A DNA stretch of 64,000 bases from Rhodobacteraceae bacterium Alg231-30 (GCA_900143615.1 FREU01000002.1:166663-230662), one strand, 5' to 3'; positions 16,807 through 26,874 are shown, numbered from the stretch's first letter. The notes: generated by a model from the sequence alone, not told the origin. Made by a program: numbers and translations.

Positions 16807-16828
16807 CCTCATCAAGACTATGATCCAA

Positions 16829-18295
16829 TTAGTCTTCCAAATTCAAAGCCACAAAGCGCGGTTCACCTCCACGCCGGATCAACAACAGAACAGACTTACG
16901 CCCTGCTTCCTCAGCTTCTTCAAGGCGGTCCTCAAGATCGGAAATTGTCAAAAGCTTCTGCTGGCTTGCTTCAGTCAAAACATCGCCTGCACGCAGCCCT
17001 TTTTCAAAAGCCTTAGACAGCTCATCAACTTCGCGCACGACCAGCCCCGTCACGTTTTCAGAAACGCCCAGCTCCTCACGCAAGTCATCCGTCAGCGGAG
17101 TAACCGTCAGACCGAGAATAGTCATTTCCTCAGGCTCGCTCATGTCGGGCACAGGTTGGCTTGCAGGAACTGCGCCTTCCGCTTCTTCGCGGCGACCAAG
17201 TGTGACCTCCAGAGTTTGCTCACGCCCACTGCGCAACACGACCACGTCCACGGATGCACCAACCTCGGTATTCCCGACGCGACGCACCAGCCCACGGACA
17301 TTTGCAACTTCATGGCCATCAAAGGACATGATCACATCGCCTGCTTCCATACCTGCTTCACGGGACGGCCCTTCAGGAACATCTGTCACCATGGCACCAG
17401 ATGCGGTTTCCAATCCGTCAATTGCATCGACCATGTCTTCCGTGACATCCTGAATGCGAACCCCAATCCAGCCGCGACGCGTCTCACCGTATTCCTGAAG
17501 CTGTCCAACCACACGCGTCACAACATTGGACGCCATTGAAAAGCCAATCCCGATGGACCCGCCGTTAGGTGACAGAATCGCGGTGTTCACACCAATCACT
17601 TCACCATCCAGATTGAACAACGGTCCTCCCGAGTTACCTCGGTTAATGGCCGCATCGGTCTGGATATAATCGTCATAACTACCGGAAAGCGCGCGGTTAC
17701 GTGCCGAGACGATACCCGCTGAAACAGAAAAGCCCTGCCCCAACGGATTGCCCATTGCCACAACCCAGTCACCAACACGGGCGACGTCACTGTCACCGAA
17801 TTCGACAAAAGCAAGCGGATCGTCAGACTCAACCTTCAGAAGCGCAATATCGGTGTTGCGATCGGTGCCCACCACTGTCGCGGGTAATTCGTCACCTGAG
17901 AAAAACTCGATCAGAATTTCGTCAGCCCCTTCAATGACGTGATTGTTGGTCACTACATAACCATCCGCTGAAATCACAAATCCGGAACCAAGCGCGGAGG
18001 TCCGACGTGGACGGTCACCATTGCCTTGGCGATCCTGAAATTCCCGAAAGAAATCCTCAAACGGGGACCCTTCAGGAACAATACCTTGCGGACCTGTGCG
18101 ACCGGCGACAACTGTCGAAGTTGTGATATTCACCACAGCCGGGCTAATCTCTTCCGCGAGATCCGCAAGGCTATCGGGTCGCGATTGAGCAGACACGCTT
18201 TGAGCCAAAACAACCACTGCTGCGAGCGCAGCCATCCACATAAGGCGCCATTGCGTGAGCTGAGGCCTTTGCAGGGAAATAACCTGAGAATTCAC
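16829..18295 (-). CDS. degP: Do-family periplasmic serine protease (DegP/HtrA)
   Basis: 488 residues: signal peptide (cleavage near AQSVSAQ), a trypsin-like domain with catalytic His119 (VVTNNHV), Asp149 (RNTDIALLK) and Ser222 (NRGNSGGPL), then two PDZ domains (about 275-365 and 390-480). It degrades or chaperones misfolded envelope proteins. The start is GTG at 18293-18295, eight bases after GGAG. It lies downstream of hflK-hflC-DUF2065 on the same strand; the grouping of HflKC with DegP is common in Alphaproteobacteria. Because of the 212-base gap before it, its own promoter is likely. Confidence 0.95.
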   Translation of the reverse strand: MNSQVISLQRPQLTQWRLMWMAALAAVVVLAQSVSAQSRPDSLADLAEEISPAVVNITTSTVVAGRTGPQGIVPEGSPFEDFFREFQDRQGNGDRPRRTSALGSGFVISADGYVVTNNHVIEGADEILIEFFSGDELPATVVGTDRNTDIALLKVESDDPLAFVEFGDSDVARVGDWVVAMGNPLGQGFSVSAGIVSARNRALSGSYDDYIQTDAAINRGNSGGPLFNLDGEVIGVNTAILSPNGGSIGIGFSMASNVVTRVVGQLQEYGETRRGWIGVRIQDVTEDMVDAIDGLETASGAMVTDVPEGPSREAGMEAGDVIMSFDGHEVANVRGLVRRVGNTEVGASVDVVVLRSGREQTLEVTLGRREEAEGAVPASQPVPDMSEPEEMTILGLTVTPLTDDLREELGVSENVTGLVVREVDELSKAFEKGLRAGDVLTEASQQKLLTISDLEDRLEEAEEAGRKSVLLLIRRGGEPRFVALNLED

Positions 18296-18507
18296 TTCAG
18301 GAGCTCCTTCTATAATTTGTTTCGCTGCCCTGGTTCATTCCCAGAGCCTTGCCTAAAGAATGTGACGTTCACCACTTAAGTGCAACCGCCTGCCAATCGC
18401 GTTGCCACAATTACCCGTGATGAAATTGTGAAAGCTTGAAGTATTCGTGTTTCATGCGGCCGTTGCGCCCAACAAAAATCACTTCGCAAAACGATAAGAG
18501 CAAGACG

Positions 18508-18705
18508 TCACGCCCCCAACGATTTGGCAACCGCGACAAAAACGAACCCTAACGCCAGCGCGACAACCCCAATGGTGCGCCTTTGCCCTTCGGGCAGTGC
18601 GCGCAAGGCGGCAAGCAGGTCCTCAACAAGCGAAGGGGCCAGTACATAGACCAGCCCCTCCACAATTAACACCAAACCTATGGCCAGCAGCGCAGTGCTG
18701 ATCAT
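18508..18705 (-). CDS. DUF2065 small membrane protein
   Basis: 65 residues with two hydrophobic helices (STALLAIGLVLIVEGLVYVLAP and IGVVALALGFVFVAVAKSL) separated by a short RALPEGQRR loop. This is the DUF2065 pattern, and its position right after hflC is characteristic. The ATG overlaps the hflC stop by four bases (ATGA). A role with HflKC/FtsH is inferred only from the linkage. Confidence 0.88.
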   Translation of the reverse strand: MISTALLAIGLVLIVEGLVYVLAPSLVEDLLAALRALPEGQRRTIGVVALALGFVFVAVAKSLGA

Positions 18706-19574
18706 GGTCGACCTTGGTCGCTCTTCAGATAGTTAAAGAAGTCACTGTCAGGAGACATCACCATCGAAGAGTTGCCAGATTGAAGCGCATTTTTGTATGC
18801 ATTCAGAGACCGGTAGAATTCAAAGAACTCCGGATCGGCTCCAAAAGCAGTCGCAAAAATTCCGTTGCGTTCCGCATCTGCTTCACCGCGTACAATCTCG
18901 GATTGACGTTGCGCATCCGACACCAGTTCGACCACCGTACGATCGGCTTGCGCACGAACTCGCTGTGCGGCTTCTTCACCACGCGCGATCTCGTCTGCGG
19001 CTTCCCGTTCACGTTCTGCGCGCATCCGCGCAAAGGTCGCTTCAAGGTTAGCCTGCGGCAAGTCGGTCCGTTTCAGACGAACGTCCACCACTTCCAGACC
19101 CAGTGAGCGCGCTTCAAAGATTGCCGCGTCACGAATGCGGTTCATCAAAGCACCACGGTCAGCTGATAGGATCGAATCCGAACGAACCGAACCCAGCACC
19201 TCACGTGTCTGTGCACGCAAGATGTTGTCCAGACGCTGTTCGGCCAATTCAACACCACCAGCACCAACAGCTTGACGGAACTGAGTCACATTGGCGATTC
19301 GATACCGCGCAAACGCATCCACAATCAGACGACGGTCATCCAGAGGTGTTACCTCAAGCGGGCCAACTTCGCGGCTCAGAATACGGTCATCGTATTTGAC
19401 CACTTCTTGGATAAGCGGAATCTTAAATGCCAGACCAGGGTCTTCCTTGACAGAAACAACCCGACCAAACTGCAAAACCAGTGCTTTTTCTCGTTCATCA
19501 ACGATAAAGACCGACGACAAGCCCGCAACGATTGCCACGACAAGAACGGGCAGAAGATAAGTTGTCTTCCTCAT
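18702..19574 (-). CDS. hflC: FtsH protease modulator HflC
   Basis: 290 residues: one N-terminal membrane anchor (YLLPVLVVAIVAGLSSVFIV), then a SPFH/band-7 domain (VDEREKALVLQFGRVV, VDAFARYRI) and a long coiled-coil-forming Ala/Glu/Arg-rich helix (about residues 170-230). With HflK it forms the cage around FtsH in the inner membrane and restrains its proteolysis of membrane proteins. The ATG is one base past the hflK stop, and its end overlaps the DUF2065 gene. Confidence 0.95.
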   Translation of the reverse strand: MRKTTYLLPVLVVAIVAGLSSVFIVDEREKALVLQFGRVVSVKEDPGLAFKIPLIQEVVKYDDRILSREVGPLEVTPLDDRRLIVDAFARYRIANVTQFRQAVGAGGVELAEQRLDNILRAQTREVLGSVRSDSILSADRGALMNRIRDAAIFEARSLGLEVVDVRLKRTDLPQANLEATFARMRAEREREAADEIARGEEAAQRVRAQADRTVVELVSDAQRQSEIVRGEADAERNGIFATAFGADPEFFEFYRSLNAYKNALQSGNSSMVMSPDSDFFNYLKSDQGRP

Positions 19575-19575
19575 A

Positions 19576-20709
19576 TCAGTTGTCCCCCGAATTCTTGCGA
19601 AGTTCGTTTAGCGGCAGATAGGGCACAACACCGTTGCTGCCTCCGGTTTGATCATCAATGATCACCTTGTCGATACCACCCAGAACTTCTTCCATGGTTT
19701 CCAGATACAGACGTTTGCGCGTCACTTCCGGAGCCTTCTTATACTCTGTCAAAACCGCACTAAAGCGGCTGGCTTCACCTTCAGCTTCGTTCACAACCCG
19801 TGCACGATAGCCTTCAGACTCTTCCAAAACCTGCGCAGCTTCACCACGTGCACCCGCCAGAACACGGTTGGCATAAGCATCAGCTTGCTTTTCCAAACGG
19901 TCACGTTCTTGGCTTGCGGACTGCACTTCGCGGAATGCGTCTTTTACAGACTCGGGGGGATCGGCACCGTCAAAGTTCACTCGCACGACATTCACGCCCG
20001 AGTTGTAACTATCCAGAGTTTCCTGAATGAGCTCCAGCAGACGATCCGTAATGATACCACGATCACGGTTCAGCACCGGCGCAAGCTCGGACTGTGCCAT
20101 GATCTCGCGCATCGCCGATTCCGACACCGCGCGAATGGTTTCTTTGGGGTCACGCAGGTTGAACAGGTACTGAGCTGGATCATTGATGTTCCAAACGACT
20201 TGGAAATCGATGTCCACGATGTTCTCATCACCTGTCAGCATCAGGCCATCACCTGTCCGCGAGGGAATTTCTTCCGTTTGCTCGTTAGTCACCGGGACAA
20301 CTTCTGCTGTCACAAGTGGCCAAGGCGCAAAGTTCAGACCTGGTTCACCAGTTGCGGAGTATTTGCCCAAAAACAGTTCAACCGATTTTTCTTCCGGTTT
20401 GACTGTGTAAAAGCTCGCCATGCCCCACATGACCGCAGCAACAGCCAGACCAATGCCGACTGTGCCTTTTGTAATGCCAGGACCGCCGCTGCTGCCGCCT
20501 TCGCCGCCGCTATTGCGTCCGCCGCCGTCGCCACCGCGACCGCCCATCAAAACGCGCAGTTGGTCCTGACCTTTTTTCATGAGGTCATCGATATCGGGGA
20601 TTTGCGGTCCATCACCTTCGGGTGGACGTCGTCCATCACCGTTGTTGCCGCGATTTCCGCCGCCTTGATTGCCGCCCCCTCCCCAGGGGCCGCCGTTATT
20701 GCCTGCCAT
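19576..20709 (-). CDS. hflK: FtsH protease modulator HflK
   Basis: 377 residues. A Gly/Asn-rich cytoplasmic N-terminus (first 80 residues, several GGG runs) precedes one membrane helix (GTVGIGLAVAAVMWGMASFY) and an SPFH domain (VKPEEKSVELFLGKYSATGEPGLNF), followed by a coiled coil. It pairs with HflC to control FtsH. ATG at 20707-20709 has AAGGA upstream. It is the first gene of the hflK-hflC-DUF2065 unit. Confidence 0.95.
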   Translation of the reverse strand: MAGNNGGPWGGGGNQGGGNRGNNGDGRRPPEGDGPQIPDIDDLMKKGQDQLRVLMGGRGGDGGGRNSGGEGGSSGGPGITKGTVGIGLAVAAVMWGMASFYTVKPEEKSVELFLGKYSATGEPGLNFAPWPLVTAEVVPVTNEQTEEIPSRTGDGLMLTGDENIVDIDFQVVWNINDPAQYLFNLRDPKETIRAVSESAMREIMAQSELAPVLNRDRGIITDRLLELIQETLDSYNSGVNVVRVNFDGADPPESVKDAFREVQSASQERDRLEKQADAYANRVLAGARGEAAQVLEESEGYRARVVNEAEGEASRFSAVLTEYKKAPEVTRKRLYLETMEEVLGGIDKVIIDDQTGGSNGVVPYLPLNELRKNSGDN

Positions 20710-20790
20710 TCAGGTTCATCCTTTTACCATGTTCCTCGGCCTTCTCCTTAAATCTGAGGGTTAGACCGAAAAATTCAACCCATGCGCCAC

Positions 20791-22146
20791 TTAGCTTCGG
20801 CGGACGGGTGCCTTCATCGTCACAATTTCTTCAGACATCGTCGGATGCACAGCAACTGTGCGATCAAAATCTTCTTTGGTTGCGCCCATTTTTACGGCTA
20901 TGCCGGCCAGCTGGATCATTTCTCCCGCCCCGGGCGCCACAATGTGACAGCCTAGAACCTTACGGCTCGCTTGGCTAACGATCAACTTCATCAAGACACG
21001 CTCGGCCCGTCCGGCGAAACTCTGCTGCATTGGCTTAAAGCTCGTCGCAAAGACTTCAATCGGCTCAACCTCACGCGCCTGCTCTTCGCTTAGCCCCACA
21101 GTGCCCATTTCTGGCTGTGTGAAGATCGCTGTCGGAATCAAGTCATGATCCACCGTCGTCGGGTTGCCTTTGAATACAGTCTCGACAAACGCCATACCCT
21201 CGCGAATAGCAACCGGAGTGAGGTTAACACGATCGGTCACATCTCCAACGGCAAAGACAGACGGCACGCCGGTCTGGCTATAGTCGTCAACAAGCACCTC
21301 ACCTTTACGCCCCAAAGCGACACCGATGTCCTCCAGCCCCATATTGTCGGTATTGGGCGTACGTCCGGTGGCAAACATCACTTGGTCAAACAGGCGTTCA
21401 TCACCATTGGTGGCCTTGACCCAAATTTTGTCGCCTTCTTTGCGCATCTCAAGAATGTTGGTTCCCAGATGCACATCAACACCGCGTTGGCACATTTCTT
21501 CACAGACCAGCCCACGGGCTTCATCATCAAAACCGCGCAGAATTTGGGCACCGCGATAATACTGCGTGGTCTTCACACCCAGACCATTCATGATCCCCGC
21601 GAATTCACAGGCGATATACCCACCGCCGACAATCAGAATGTTCTCCGGCAGTTTCTCAAGATGGAAAATCTCATTGGAACTGATGCCAAGCTCTGATCCG
21701 GGAATTTCGGGCCAAACAGGACGACCGCCCATGGCCAATAGAATGTGTTTCGCCGACTTACGGCTGCCATCGGCCAACTCAACAGTATGCGCGTCCACCA
21801 TCTTGGCACGCAGATCGAATGTCTCAACGCCGCTATTGGCCAGAAGGTTGCGATAGATGCCCTCAAGGCGGTCCAACTCGGCGTTCAGCTTGCCTTTGAA
21901 CACATCCCAGTCAAAAGCTCCGGGCTTAATGTCCCAGCCATAAGCCTGCGCATCTTCGACAATGCCGGAATACTCACTCGCAAACACCATCAGTTTTTTA
22001 GGCACGCAGCCGCGGATCACACATGTGCCGCCATAGCGGTCTTCTTCCGCAAGAGCCACTTTGACGCCCTCAGCCGCCGCAACACGTGCGGCGCGAACCC
22101 CACCCGAGCCACCACCGATGACAAATAGATCGTAATCAAATGACAT
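20791..22146 (-). CDS. gor: Glutathione-disulfide reductase
   Basis: 451 residues of the class I pyridine nucleotide-disulfide oxidoreductase family. FAD-binding GGGSGGVRAARVAA is at the N-terminus, the redox disulfide is in GGTCVIRGCVPKK (Cys42, Cys47), and the NAD(P)-binding loop is ILIVGGGYIACEFAGIM near residue 170. The C-terminal HPTMSEE motif supplies the base of the partner subunit. CVIRGCVPKK is diagnostic of glutathione reductase rather than lipoamide dehydrogenase. It reduces GSSG with NADPH in the cytosol. It lies 14 bases downstream of rpiA in the same operon. Confidence 0.95.
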   Translation of the reverse strand: MSFDYDLFVIGGGSGGVRAARVAAAEGVKVALAEEDRYGGTCVIRGCVPKKLMVFASEYSGIVEDAQAYGWDIKPGAFDWDVFKGKLNAELDRLEGIYRNLLANSGVETFDLRAKMVDAHTVELADGSRKSAKHILLAMGGRPVWPEIPGSELGISSNEIFHLEKLPENILIVGGGYIACEFAGIMNGLGVKTTQYYRGAQILRGFDDEARGLVCEEMCQRGVDVHLGTNILEMRKEGDKIWVKATNGDERLFDQVMFATGRTPNTDNMGLEDIGVALGRKGEVLVDDYSQTGVPSVFAVGDVTDRVNLTPVAIREGMAFVETVFKGNPTTVDHDLIPTAIFTQPEMGTVGLSEEQAREVEPIEVFATSFKPMQQSFAGRAERVLMKLIVSQASRKVLGCHIVAPGAGEMIQLAGIAVKMGATKEDFDRTVAVHPTMSEEIVTMKAPVRRS

Positions 22147-22160
22147 AGTCAGTCTTTTCC

Positions 22161-22949
22161 CTAGTCCACGAGATCCGTGAACAAATTGTCTGTTTCTGCG
22201 AAATCAAGCATCGCTTGCTCGATCGTGCCAGCATTGATGTCACGCACTTCTACGCGACCATCACCAAAGCCAACAATAACTGCATCACAAATATCGATAA
22301 ACAGACCGTTTTCAACCACTCCTGGCATTTGGTTCATGACCATTGCCAGCTGTCGAGGATCCCCAATCCGATTCAGATGAAGGTCCAAAATGTGATTACC
22401 TTCATCGGTCACAAACGGCGCTGCCCCGTTCATGCGCAATGTGGTTCCACGCCCCAATACATCCATACTAACAAGGGTTTCCTCAATCAGCGCTTGGGTC
22501 GTTTGCCATCCAAAAGGAACCACCTCTACGGGGAGTGGAAAACCACCCAGCGTTTCGACTTCTTTTCCAACATCCGCAATCACGACCATTTGATCGCTCG
22601 CAGTTGCCACAATCTTTTCTTGCAGCAATGCCCCGCCCCCCCCTTTGATCAGGTTCAGCTCGGCATCAAATTCATCGGCGCCATCAATTGTCACATCCAA
22701 CCATTTGGCTTCATCAAGGCTGATCACCTCGATCCCGACGTCACGCGCCAACTCAGCTGTACGTGTCGATGTTGGCACGCCTTTGATACGCAACCCCTGA
22801 TCCCGCACCATTTCGCCCAAACAACGCACCAGCCAAGCGGCCGTTGACCCCGTCCCAAGACCGACCCGCATCCCGTCTTCTACATAGTCTGTCGCTCTCT
22901 TCGCGGCGACAAATTTGGCCTTGTCGATTGGGGACAGTTCTCCGGTCAT
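22161..22949 (-). CDS. rpiA: Ribose-5-phosphate isomerase A
   Basis: 262 residues. Seen are the family blocks GLGTGSTAAWLV (phosphate loop), DVTIDGADEFD with the catalytic aspartates, and LIKGGGGALLQEKIVA. It interconverts ribose-5-phosphate and ribulose-5-phosphate in the pentose phosphate pathway. ATG at 22947-22949 has AGGAG eight bases upstream. It precedes gor; linking NADPH-pathway sugar metabolism with glutathione reduction is a common alphaproteobacterial arrangement. Confidence 0.96.
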   Translation of the reverse strand: MTGELSPIDKAKFVAAKRATDYVEDGMRVGLGTGSTAAWLVRCLGEMVRDQGLRIKGVPTSTRTAELARDVGIEVISLDEAKWLDVTIDGADEFDAELNLIKGGGGALLQEKIVATASDQMVVIADVGKEVETLGGFPLPVEVVPFGWQTTQALIEETLVSMDVLGRGTTLRMNGAAPFVTDEGNHILDLHLNRIGDPRQLAMVMNQMPGVVENGLFIDICDAVIVGFGDGRVEVRDINAGTIEQAMLDFAETDNLFTDLVD

Positions 22950-23161
22950 GGCAAAGACTCCTCATTTCTTTGGATTGCTTATAGAAAAGAAGCAGCCTCG
23001 GTGCGAGAACAGATTGCGCTTATTGGCTGATGTACCGCCATAAAATGCACTTCCTTGCCTGAAACCAACCTTGCAAGCGAAAACCTAAATTATACGTTCT
23101 ACTCTTCGAAAGCGTCGCAAACCGACCGCTTCGGTCATTCAGGCAAACTAAAACAAACATT

Positions 23162-23860
23162 ATGACAGACACTTTGCGCCTTCACTATGCCCCCGATAAT
23201 GCCTCGCTCATCATACGCTTGGCGCTAGAGGAGCTTGGGCTTCCCTATGAAACCGTTCTGGTGGATCGCAGCAAAAATGCCCAGCGCTCCGACAACTATC
23301 GCGCCCTAAATCCGGCTGGGAAAATCCCTGTTCTTGAGACCCCCGACGGGGCCATCTTTGAAACAGGCGCAATCCTGCTTTGGCTTGGAGATCGACATCA
23401 GAAGCTTTTGCCGCCCCCCGAGAGCGAACAGCGCGGCGATTTCCTGAAATGGATGTTTTATGCCTCAAATACGGTCCATGCCAATTTGCGCATGACGTTT
23501 TACCCCGAACAATATGTTGCAGCGGATCACCGCACAGCCCTGCGAGTTGGCGCACGCCAGAACCTCATATCCTCGCTCGATATGCTAGAAAGGCTCGCCA
23601 ACGAAGGCCATCCTTGGTTTGCCGGGCCGCAGGTTTCTGTGCTCGACCTCTACGTTGTCGCAATGCTACGGTGGATGGCGCTCTATCCAGCAAATGACAC
23701 CGACTGGTTTGATCTGAAGCGTTGGCCTCACCTGTTGCACCTTACAGAATGCTGCGAGGCGCGTGAGTCTGCCTCTGCTTTATGTCGCGCCGAAGGAATG
23801 GCGCCAAAACCGTTTTCTAAACCTGCCCCACCAAATCCGCCTGAAGGGTCCGCCATCTAA
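23162..23860 (+). CDS. Glutathione S-transferase family protein
   Basis: 232 residues. The thioredoxin-like N-terminal domain has LHYAPDNASLIIRLALEELGLPYE, the cis-proline region NPAGKIPVLETPDG and the ET glutathione-contact pair after AIF. A helical C-terminal domain begins near residue 90. The catalytic residue near the N-terminus (Tyr9 or Ser15) is a guess from position. The substrate is unknown. Its stop overlaps the ATG of sdaA (TAATG), so the two are coupled. Confidence 0.85.
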   Translation: MTDTLRLHYAPDNASLIIRLALEELGLPYETVLVDRSKNAQRSDNYRALNPAGKIPVLETPDGAIFETGAILLWLGDRHQKLLPPPESEQRGDFLKWMFYASNTVHANLRMTFYPEQYVAADHRTALRVGARQNLISSLDMLERLANEGHPWFAGPQVSVLDLYVVAMLRWMALYPANDTDWFDLKRWPHLLHLTECCEARESASALCRAEGMAPKPFSKPAPPNPPEGSAI

Positions 23861-25233
23861 TGTTTCTCTCGGTTTTTGATATGTTCAAAGTCGGCGTTGG
23901 CCCGTCGTCGTCTCACACAATGGGCCCGATGGTCGCTGCCGCGCGCTTTCTGGACATGATGCGCGCCTCCCCTTTTGAGTTCCACGGTCTGCGCGCCTCT
24001 TTGCATGGGTCTTTGGCGTTTACCGGAATTGGTCACGCAACCGACCGCGCAACGATTCTGGGATTGGCGGGCTTTCTGCCTGACACCTACGATCATGAAA
24101 AAGCCGAAGCTGCGCTTGAACGCATCCGTGAAACATCGTCCGTGTCGCCGGAAGGCTTACCAACCCTCAACTTTGATCCGCGCGAAGATCTTAGATTTGA
24201 CTTTGGCCCAAACCTGCCCGGCCATTCCAATGGCATGATCCTAATGGCGACGGATGCGCAGGGCGATGTGACCTTACAAGAAACGTTCTATTCCATTGGT
24301 GGCGGTTTTGTTCTGACAGAGGGAGAACTCAGCGCAGGAAAAGACACGGATGACGGAAGCCCAGTCCCTTATCCCTTTAAGTCCGCCGTCGAGATGTTGG
24401 ATATGGCAGAAAGATCCGGCAAAACGATCGCGGAGATGAAAAAGGCCAACGAGATCGCTGGAGGCTGCTCAGAAAGCTTAAGCCGAGGCTGCGCCCGCCT
24501 CTGGCAGGTTATGAATGACTGCATTGATCGCGGCCTCACCACGGACGGCATACTTCCCGGAGGTCTTGGCGTGCGCCGTCGCGCCAAATCCATCCATGAT
24601 GCTCTTTTGGCAGAGCGCGGCATGAACCTGAACGCACCACATACCATCAATGACTGGATGAGCGCCTACGCCATGGCCGTGAATGAAGAGAACGCCGCAG
24701 GTGGACAGGTCGTCACCGCACCCACCAATGGGGCTGCAGGCGTGCTGCCTGCCGTTATCCGCTATTGGCTCGATCACGTTCCGGGCGCAGCCGCCTCACG
24801 GGTCGACGAATTTCTGCTTACCGCGGCGGCCATTGGTGGCCTCGTAAAATTCAACGCATCGATCTCAGGCGCAGAAGCCGGATGCCAAGCAGAAGTAGGC
24901 TCTGCCAGTGCTATGGCAGCCGCTGGTCTCTGCGCCGTGATGGGCGGCACATCTGCCCAAATCGAAAACGCCGCCGAAATCGCATTGGAGCATCACCTCG
25001 GTATGACTTGCGATCCCGTCAAAGGTTTGGTGCAAGTCCCCTGTATCGAGCGCAACGGGCTCGGGGCGATCAAAGCGGTCTCCGCAGCCTCTTTGGCATT
25101 GCGCGGAGACGGGAACCACCTCGTGCCTCTGGACAGCGTCATTGAGACGATGCGCCAAACGGGCGCTGATATGCACGAAAAGTACAAGGAAACGTCTTTG
25201 GGCGGGCTTGCGGTCAACGTACCCAATTGCTGA
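23860..25233 (+). CDS. sdaA: L-serine ammonia-lyase (iron-sulfur dependent)
   Basis: 457 residues of the single-chain type: the beta domain starts with [20 protein letters not shown], and the alpha domain contains [45 protein letters not shown] and [18 protein letters not shown], the last blocks holding the three cysteine ligands of the [4Fe-4S] cluster. It converts L-serine to pyruvate and ammonia. The start overlaps the GST stop, implying translational coupling. Confidence 0.96.
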   Translation: MFLSVFDMFKVGVGPSSSHTMGPMVAAARFLDMMRASPFEFHGLRASLHGSLAFTGIGHATDRATILGLAGFLPDTYDHEKAEAALERIRETSSVSPEGLPTLNFDPREDLRFDFGPNLPGHSNGMILMATDAQGDVTLQETFYSIGGGFVLTEGELSAGKDTDDGSPVPYPFKSAVEMLDMAERSGKTIAEMKKANEIAGGCSESLSRGCARLWQVMNDCIDRGLTTDGILPGGLGVRRRAKSIHDALLAERGMNLNAPHTINDWMSAYAMAVNEENAAGGQVVTAPTNGAAGVLPAVIRYWLDHVPGAAASRVDEFLLTAAAIGGLVKFNASISGAEAGCQAEVGSASAMAAAGLCAVMGGTSAQIENAAEIALEHHLGMTCDPVKGLVQVPCIERNGLGAIKAVSAASLALRGDGNHLVPLDSVIETMRQTGADMHEKYKETSLGGLAVNVPNC

Positions 25234-25239
25234 TCTGCG

Positions 25240-26043
25240 CTATTTCATCGCAAACACGCAACCATCAGTAATCAATTCGGGCGGTGTCAGGCACATCGCC
25301 CGCGCCACAGCATAGGCTGCCAATACTTTAGGAACGTAGTCTCGCGTTTCCGCATAAGGCGGCACCCCATCATGCGCCCCTATTGAGTTTTCGCCGGCAT
25401 TATAGCCCGCGAGCACCAAAATCGGATCATCATCAAATTTCTTCATTAGGAAATCGAGGAACTTCACCCCAGCGCCAATATTCTGGCTGGCGTCAAAACT
25501 TTCTTCAGCACCGAACCGGTCCGCAGTATCAGGCATAAGTTGCATAAGCCCCTGTGCTCCAGCACTACTTACAGCATCTAAGCGACCTCCCGATTCAATC
25601 GCAATAACCGCCAAGACAAGCGCCGGAGATACTTTGGTGCCGATCGTTGACATAAGGATGTCGCCACCAAAGGCGCTCACAATTGTTTGCAAATCACTCA
25701 GACGCGGCGCGGCAATCCCACGTCCAACCGGAGGGTTACTCAATTGCTGCAGAGCTGGCTCCAAGCGTCCCGGACCCGAGGCGCTTAATTCTGGCGATAC
25801 CCCGTCCCAGAACCATCCATACGCCCCACTGGGCAACGCCACCTCAGTTGAGGGTTTAACCTTGGGCACCACAACAGGTGCTTCAGGATCTATCTGCACA
25901 ATTTTGGGTCTAGGTTGGCCAGCCACCGGCGGCTTAACCCGTTTTGCGCTGAATTCGGGAAAAGGTGGCGGTGATTCCGCAATAACAGGGCATCCCACCA
26001 GGGAGATAGCGGCCGCGACTCGCAGCATTCTGCGTAGATCCAT
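25240..26043 (-). CDS. Lytic transglycosylase (SLT domain)
   Basis: 267 residues with an N-terminal signal sequence (LRVAAAISLVGCPVIAES; the internal Cys in VGC could alternatively make it a lipoprotein), a Pro-rich linker of about 50 residues, and a C-terminal SLT domain: LVLAVIAIESGGRLDAVSSAGAQGLMQLMPDTA with catalytic Glu in IES, and a VLAGYNAGENSI block. It cleaves peptidoglycan between MurNAc and GlcNAc. The ATG at 26041-26043 is chosen; a TTG six bases upstream with AACAGG nearby is an alternative. It is convergent with sdaA. Confidence 0.88.
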   Translation of the reverse strand: MDLRRMLRVAAAISLVGCPVIAESPPPFPEFSAKRVKPPVAGQPRPKIVQIDPEAPVVVPKVKPSTEVALPSGAYGWFWDGVSPELSASGPGRLEPALQQLSNPPVGRGIAAPRLSDLQTIVSAFGGDILMSTIGTKVSPALVLAVIAIESGGRLDAVSSAGAQGLMQLMPDTADRFGAEESFDASQNIGAGVKFLDFLMKKFDDDPILVLAGYNAGENSIGAHDGVPPYAETRDYVPKVLAAYAVARAMCLTPPELITDGCVFAMK

Positions 26044-26398
26044 GATCAATATGCCTGTTTTGCTCTGTTCTTACTTAAATAATCGCAAAAATCTGCGGAC
26101 CAAACCAGCCAAACTGTTCCTAAAACGTGCAAAATGACGTGTTTTCTTCCACACAGTGGCCACATTCCCCCGCAAATGGCCCAAACAACAAATAGTTTAC
26201 CTATTAAGTTCATACAGTTAGCAAATAAATTTAGTTAAAATTCAAGCGATCCAAAATCGTTCCGATTGTGCCCCAATCACGCCCCATTCCAACGCGATAT
26301 TGCTTTCATACCAAGTCAGACGGGCACAGAGAGAGACGCCCACAACATCTGACACGGTGAACTTGAAAAACTAAACTGATCCTTTGGAGGGACAAACA
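26044..26398. other. AT-rich intergenic region before the first pilin
   Basis: About 355 bases with no supported gene, lying between the divergent transglycosylase and pilin genes. It is markedly A/T-rich around 26190-26250 and should hold the pilin promoter. No convincing -35/-10 pair or known operator was identified. The pilin ribosome binding site (TTGGAGGG) is at its right end. Confidence 0.5.
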
Positions 26399-26593
26399 AT
26401 GATCAAATTTATCAAAAACTTCCGCAAAGACGAAGCTGGCGCCGTAACTGTTGACTGGGTTGTTCTGACTGCTGCTGTAGTTGGCTTGGCTGTTGCCGCT
26501 TACACAACCATCGAAACTCAGACCAACAACCTTGCAGCTGACGCTGCTAGCGTAATTGGTTCAGAAATCAACGAAGCTCCAGCTGAAGAATAA
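26399..26593 (+). CDS. Flp-type pilin, Rhodobacterales VTVDW variant (copy 1)
   Basis: 64 residues. A basic leader MIKFIKNFRKDEAG is followed by AVTVDWVVLTAAVVGLAVAAY, a hydrophobic helix. By comparison with Flp pilins, prepilin peptidase should cut after Gly14, so the mature protein starts A-V-T-V-D-W: an Asp-Trp pair sits where Flp proteins carry Glu-Tyr. It is presumed the major subunit of the Tad pilus used in surface attachment. Ala and Val codons are mostly GCT and GTT/GTA, unlike the GC-rich neighbours, which fits high expression. It has a strong ribosome binding site and its own terminator. Confidence 0.85.
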   Translation: MIKFIKNFRKDEAGAVTVDWVVLTAAVVGLAVAAYTTIETQTNNLAADAASVIGSEINEAPAEE

Positions 26594-26606
26594 GACGCAC
26601 ATCTTA

Positions 26607-26638
26607 AAAATGGCTGCATCCCAGGATGCAGCCATTTT
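26607..26638 (+). terminator. Terminator after the first pilin
   Basis: A 13-bp perfect stem AAAATGGCTGCAT / ATGCAGCCATTTT with a short CCCAGG loop. It isolates the first pilin from the rest of the Tad locus and would stabilise a short abundant mRNA. Confidence 0.85.
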
Positions 26639-26874
26639 GGCCATTCCGCCCATCTTATTCATTAGGGCAAACGGCCAACTCAGTTTATGCGGCGCGTTAA
26701 ATCAACGTCCAAGCCGCGGCCAAAGACAGCCTTCAGAGAGTAGGCCTGCTATCCGTAAGATTAGGCAATTTCGCACCGCGATTTTCATCAACAGTTCAGC
26801 ATGTCAACTCCCAGGTCGAGATCGAGTAAAGTCGGCAAGAACTCGGATTTACTCGTGAATCAAAGGAGCGCTAA

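Noticed and set aside
26044-26398. Possible sigma-54 or CtrA promoter of the pilin
   Set aside because: No -24/-12 or TTAA-N7-TTAA pattern could be matched with proper spacing.
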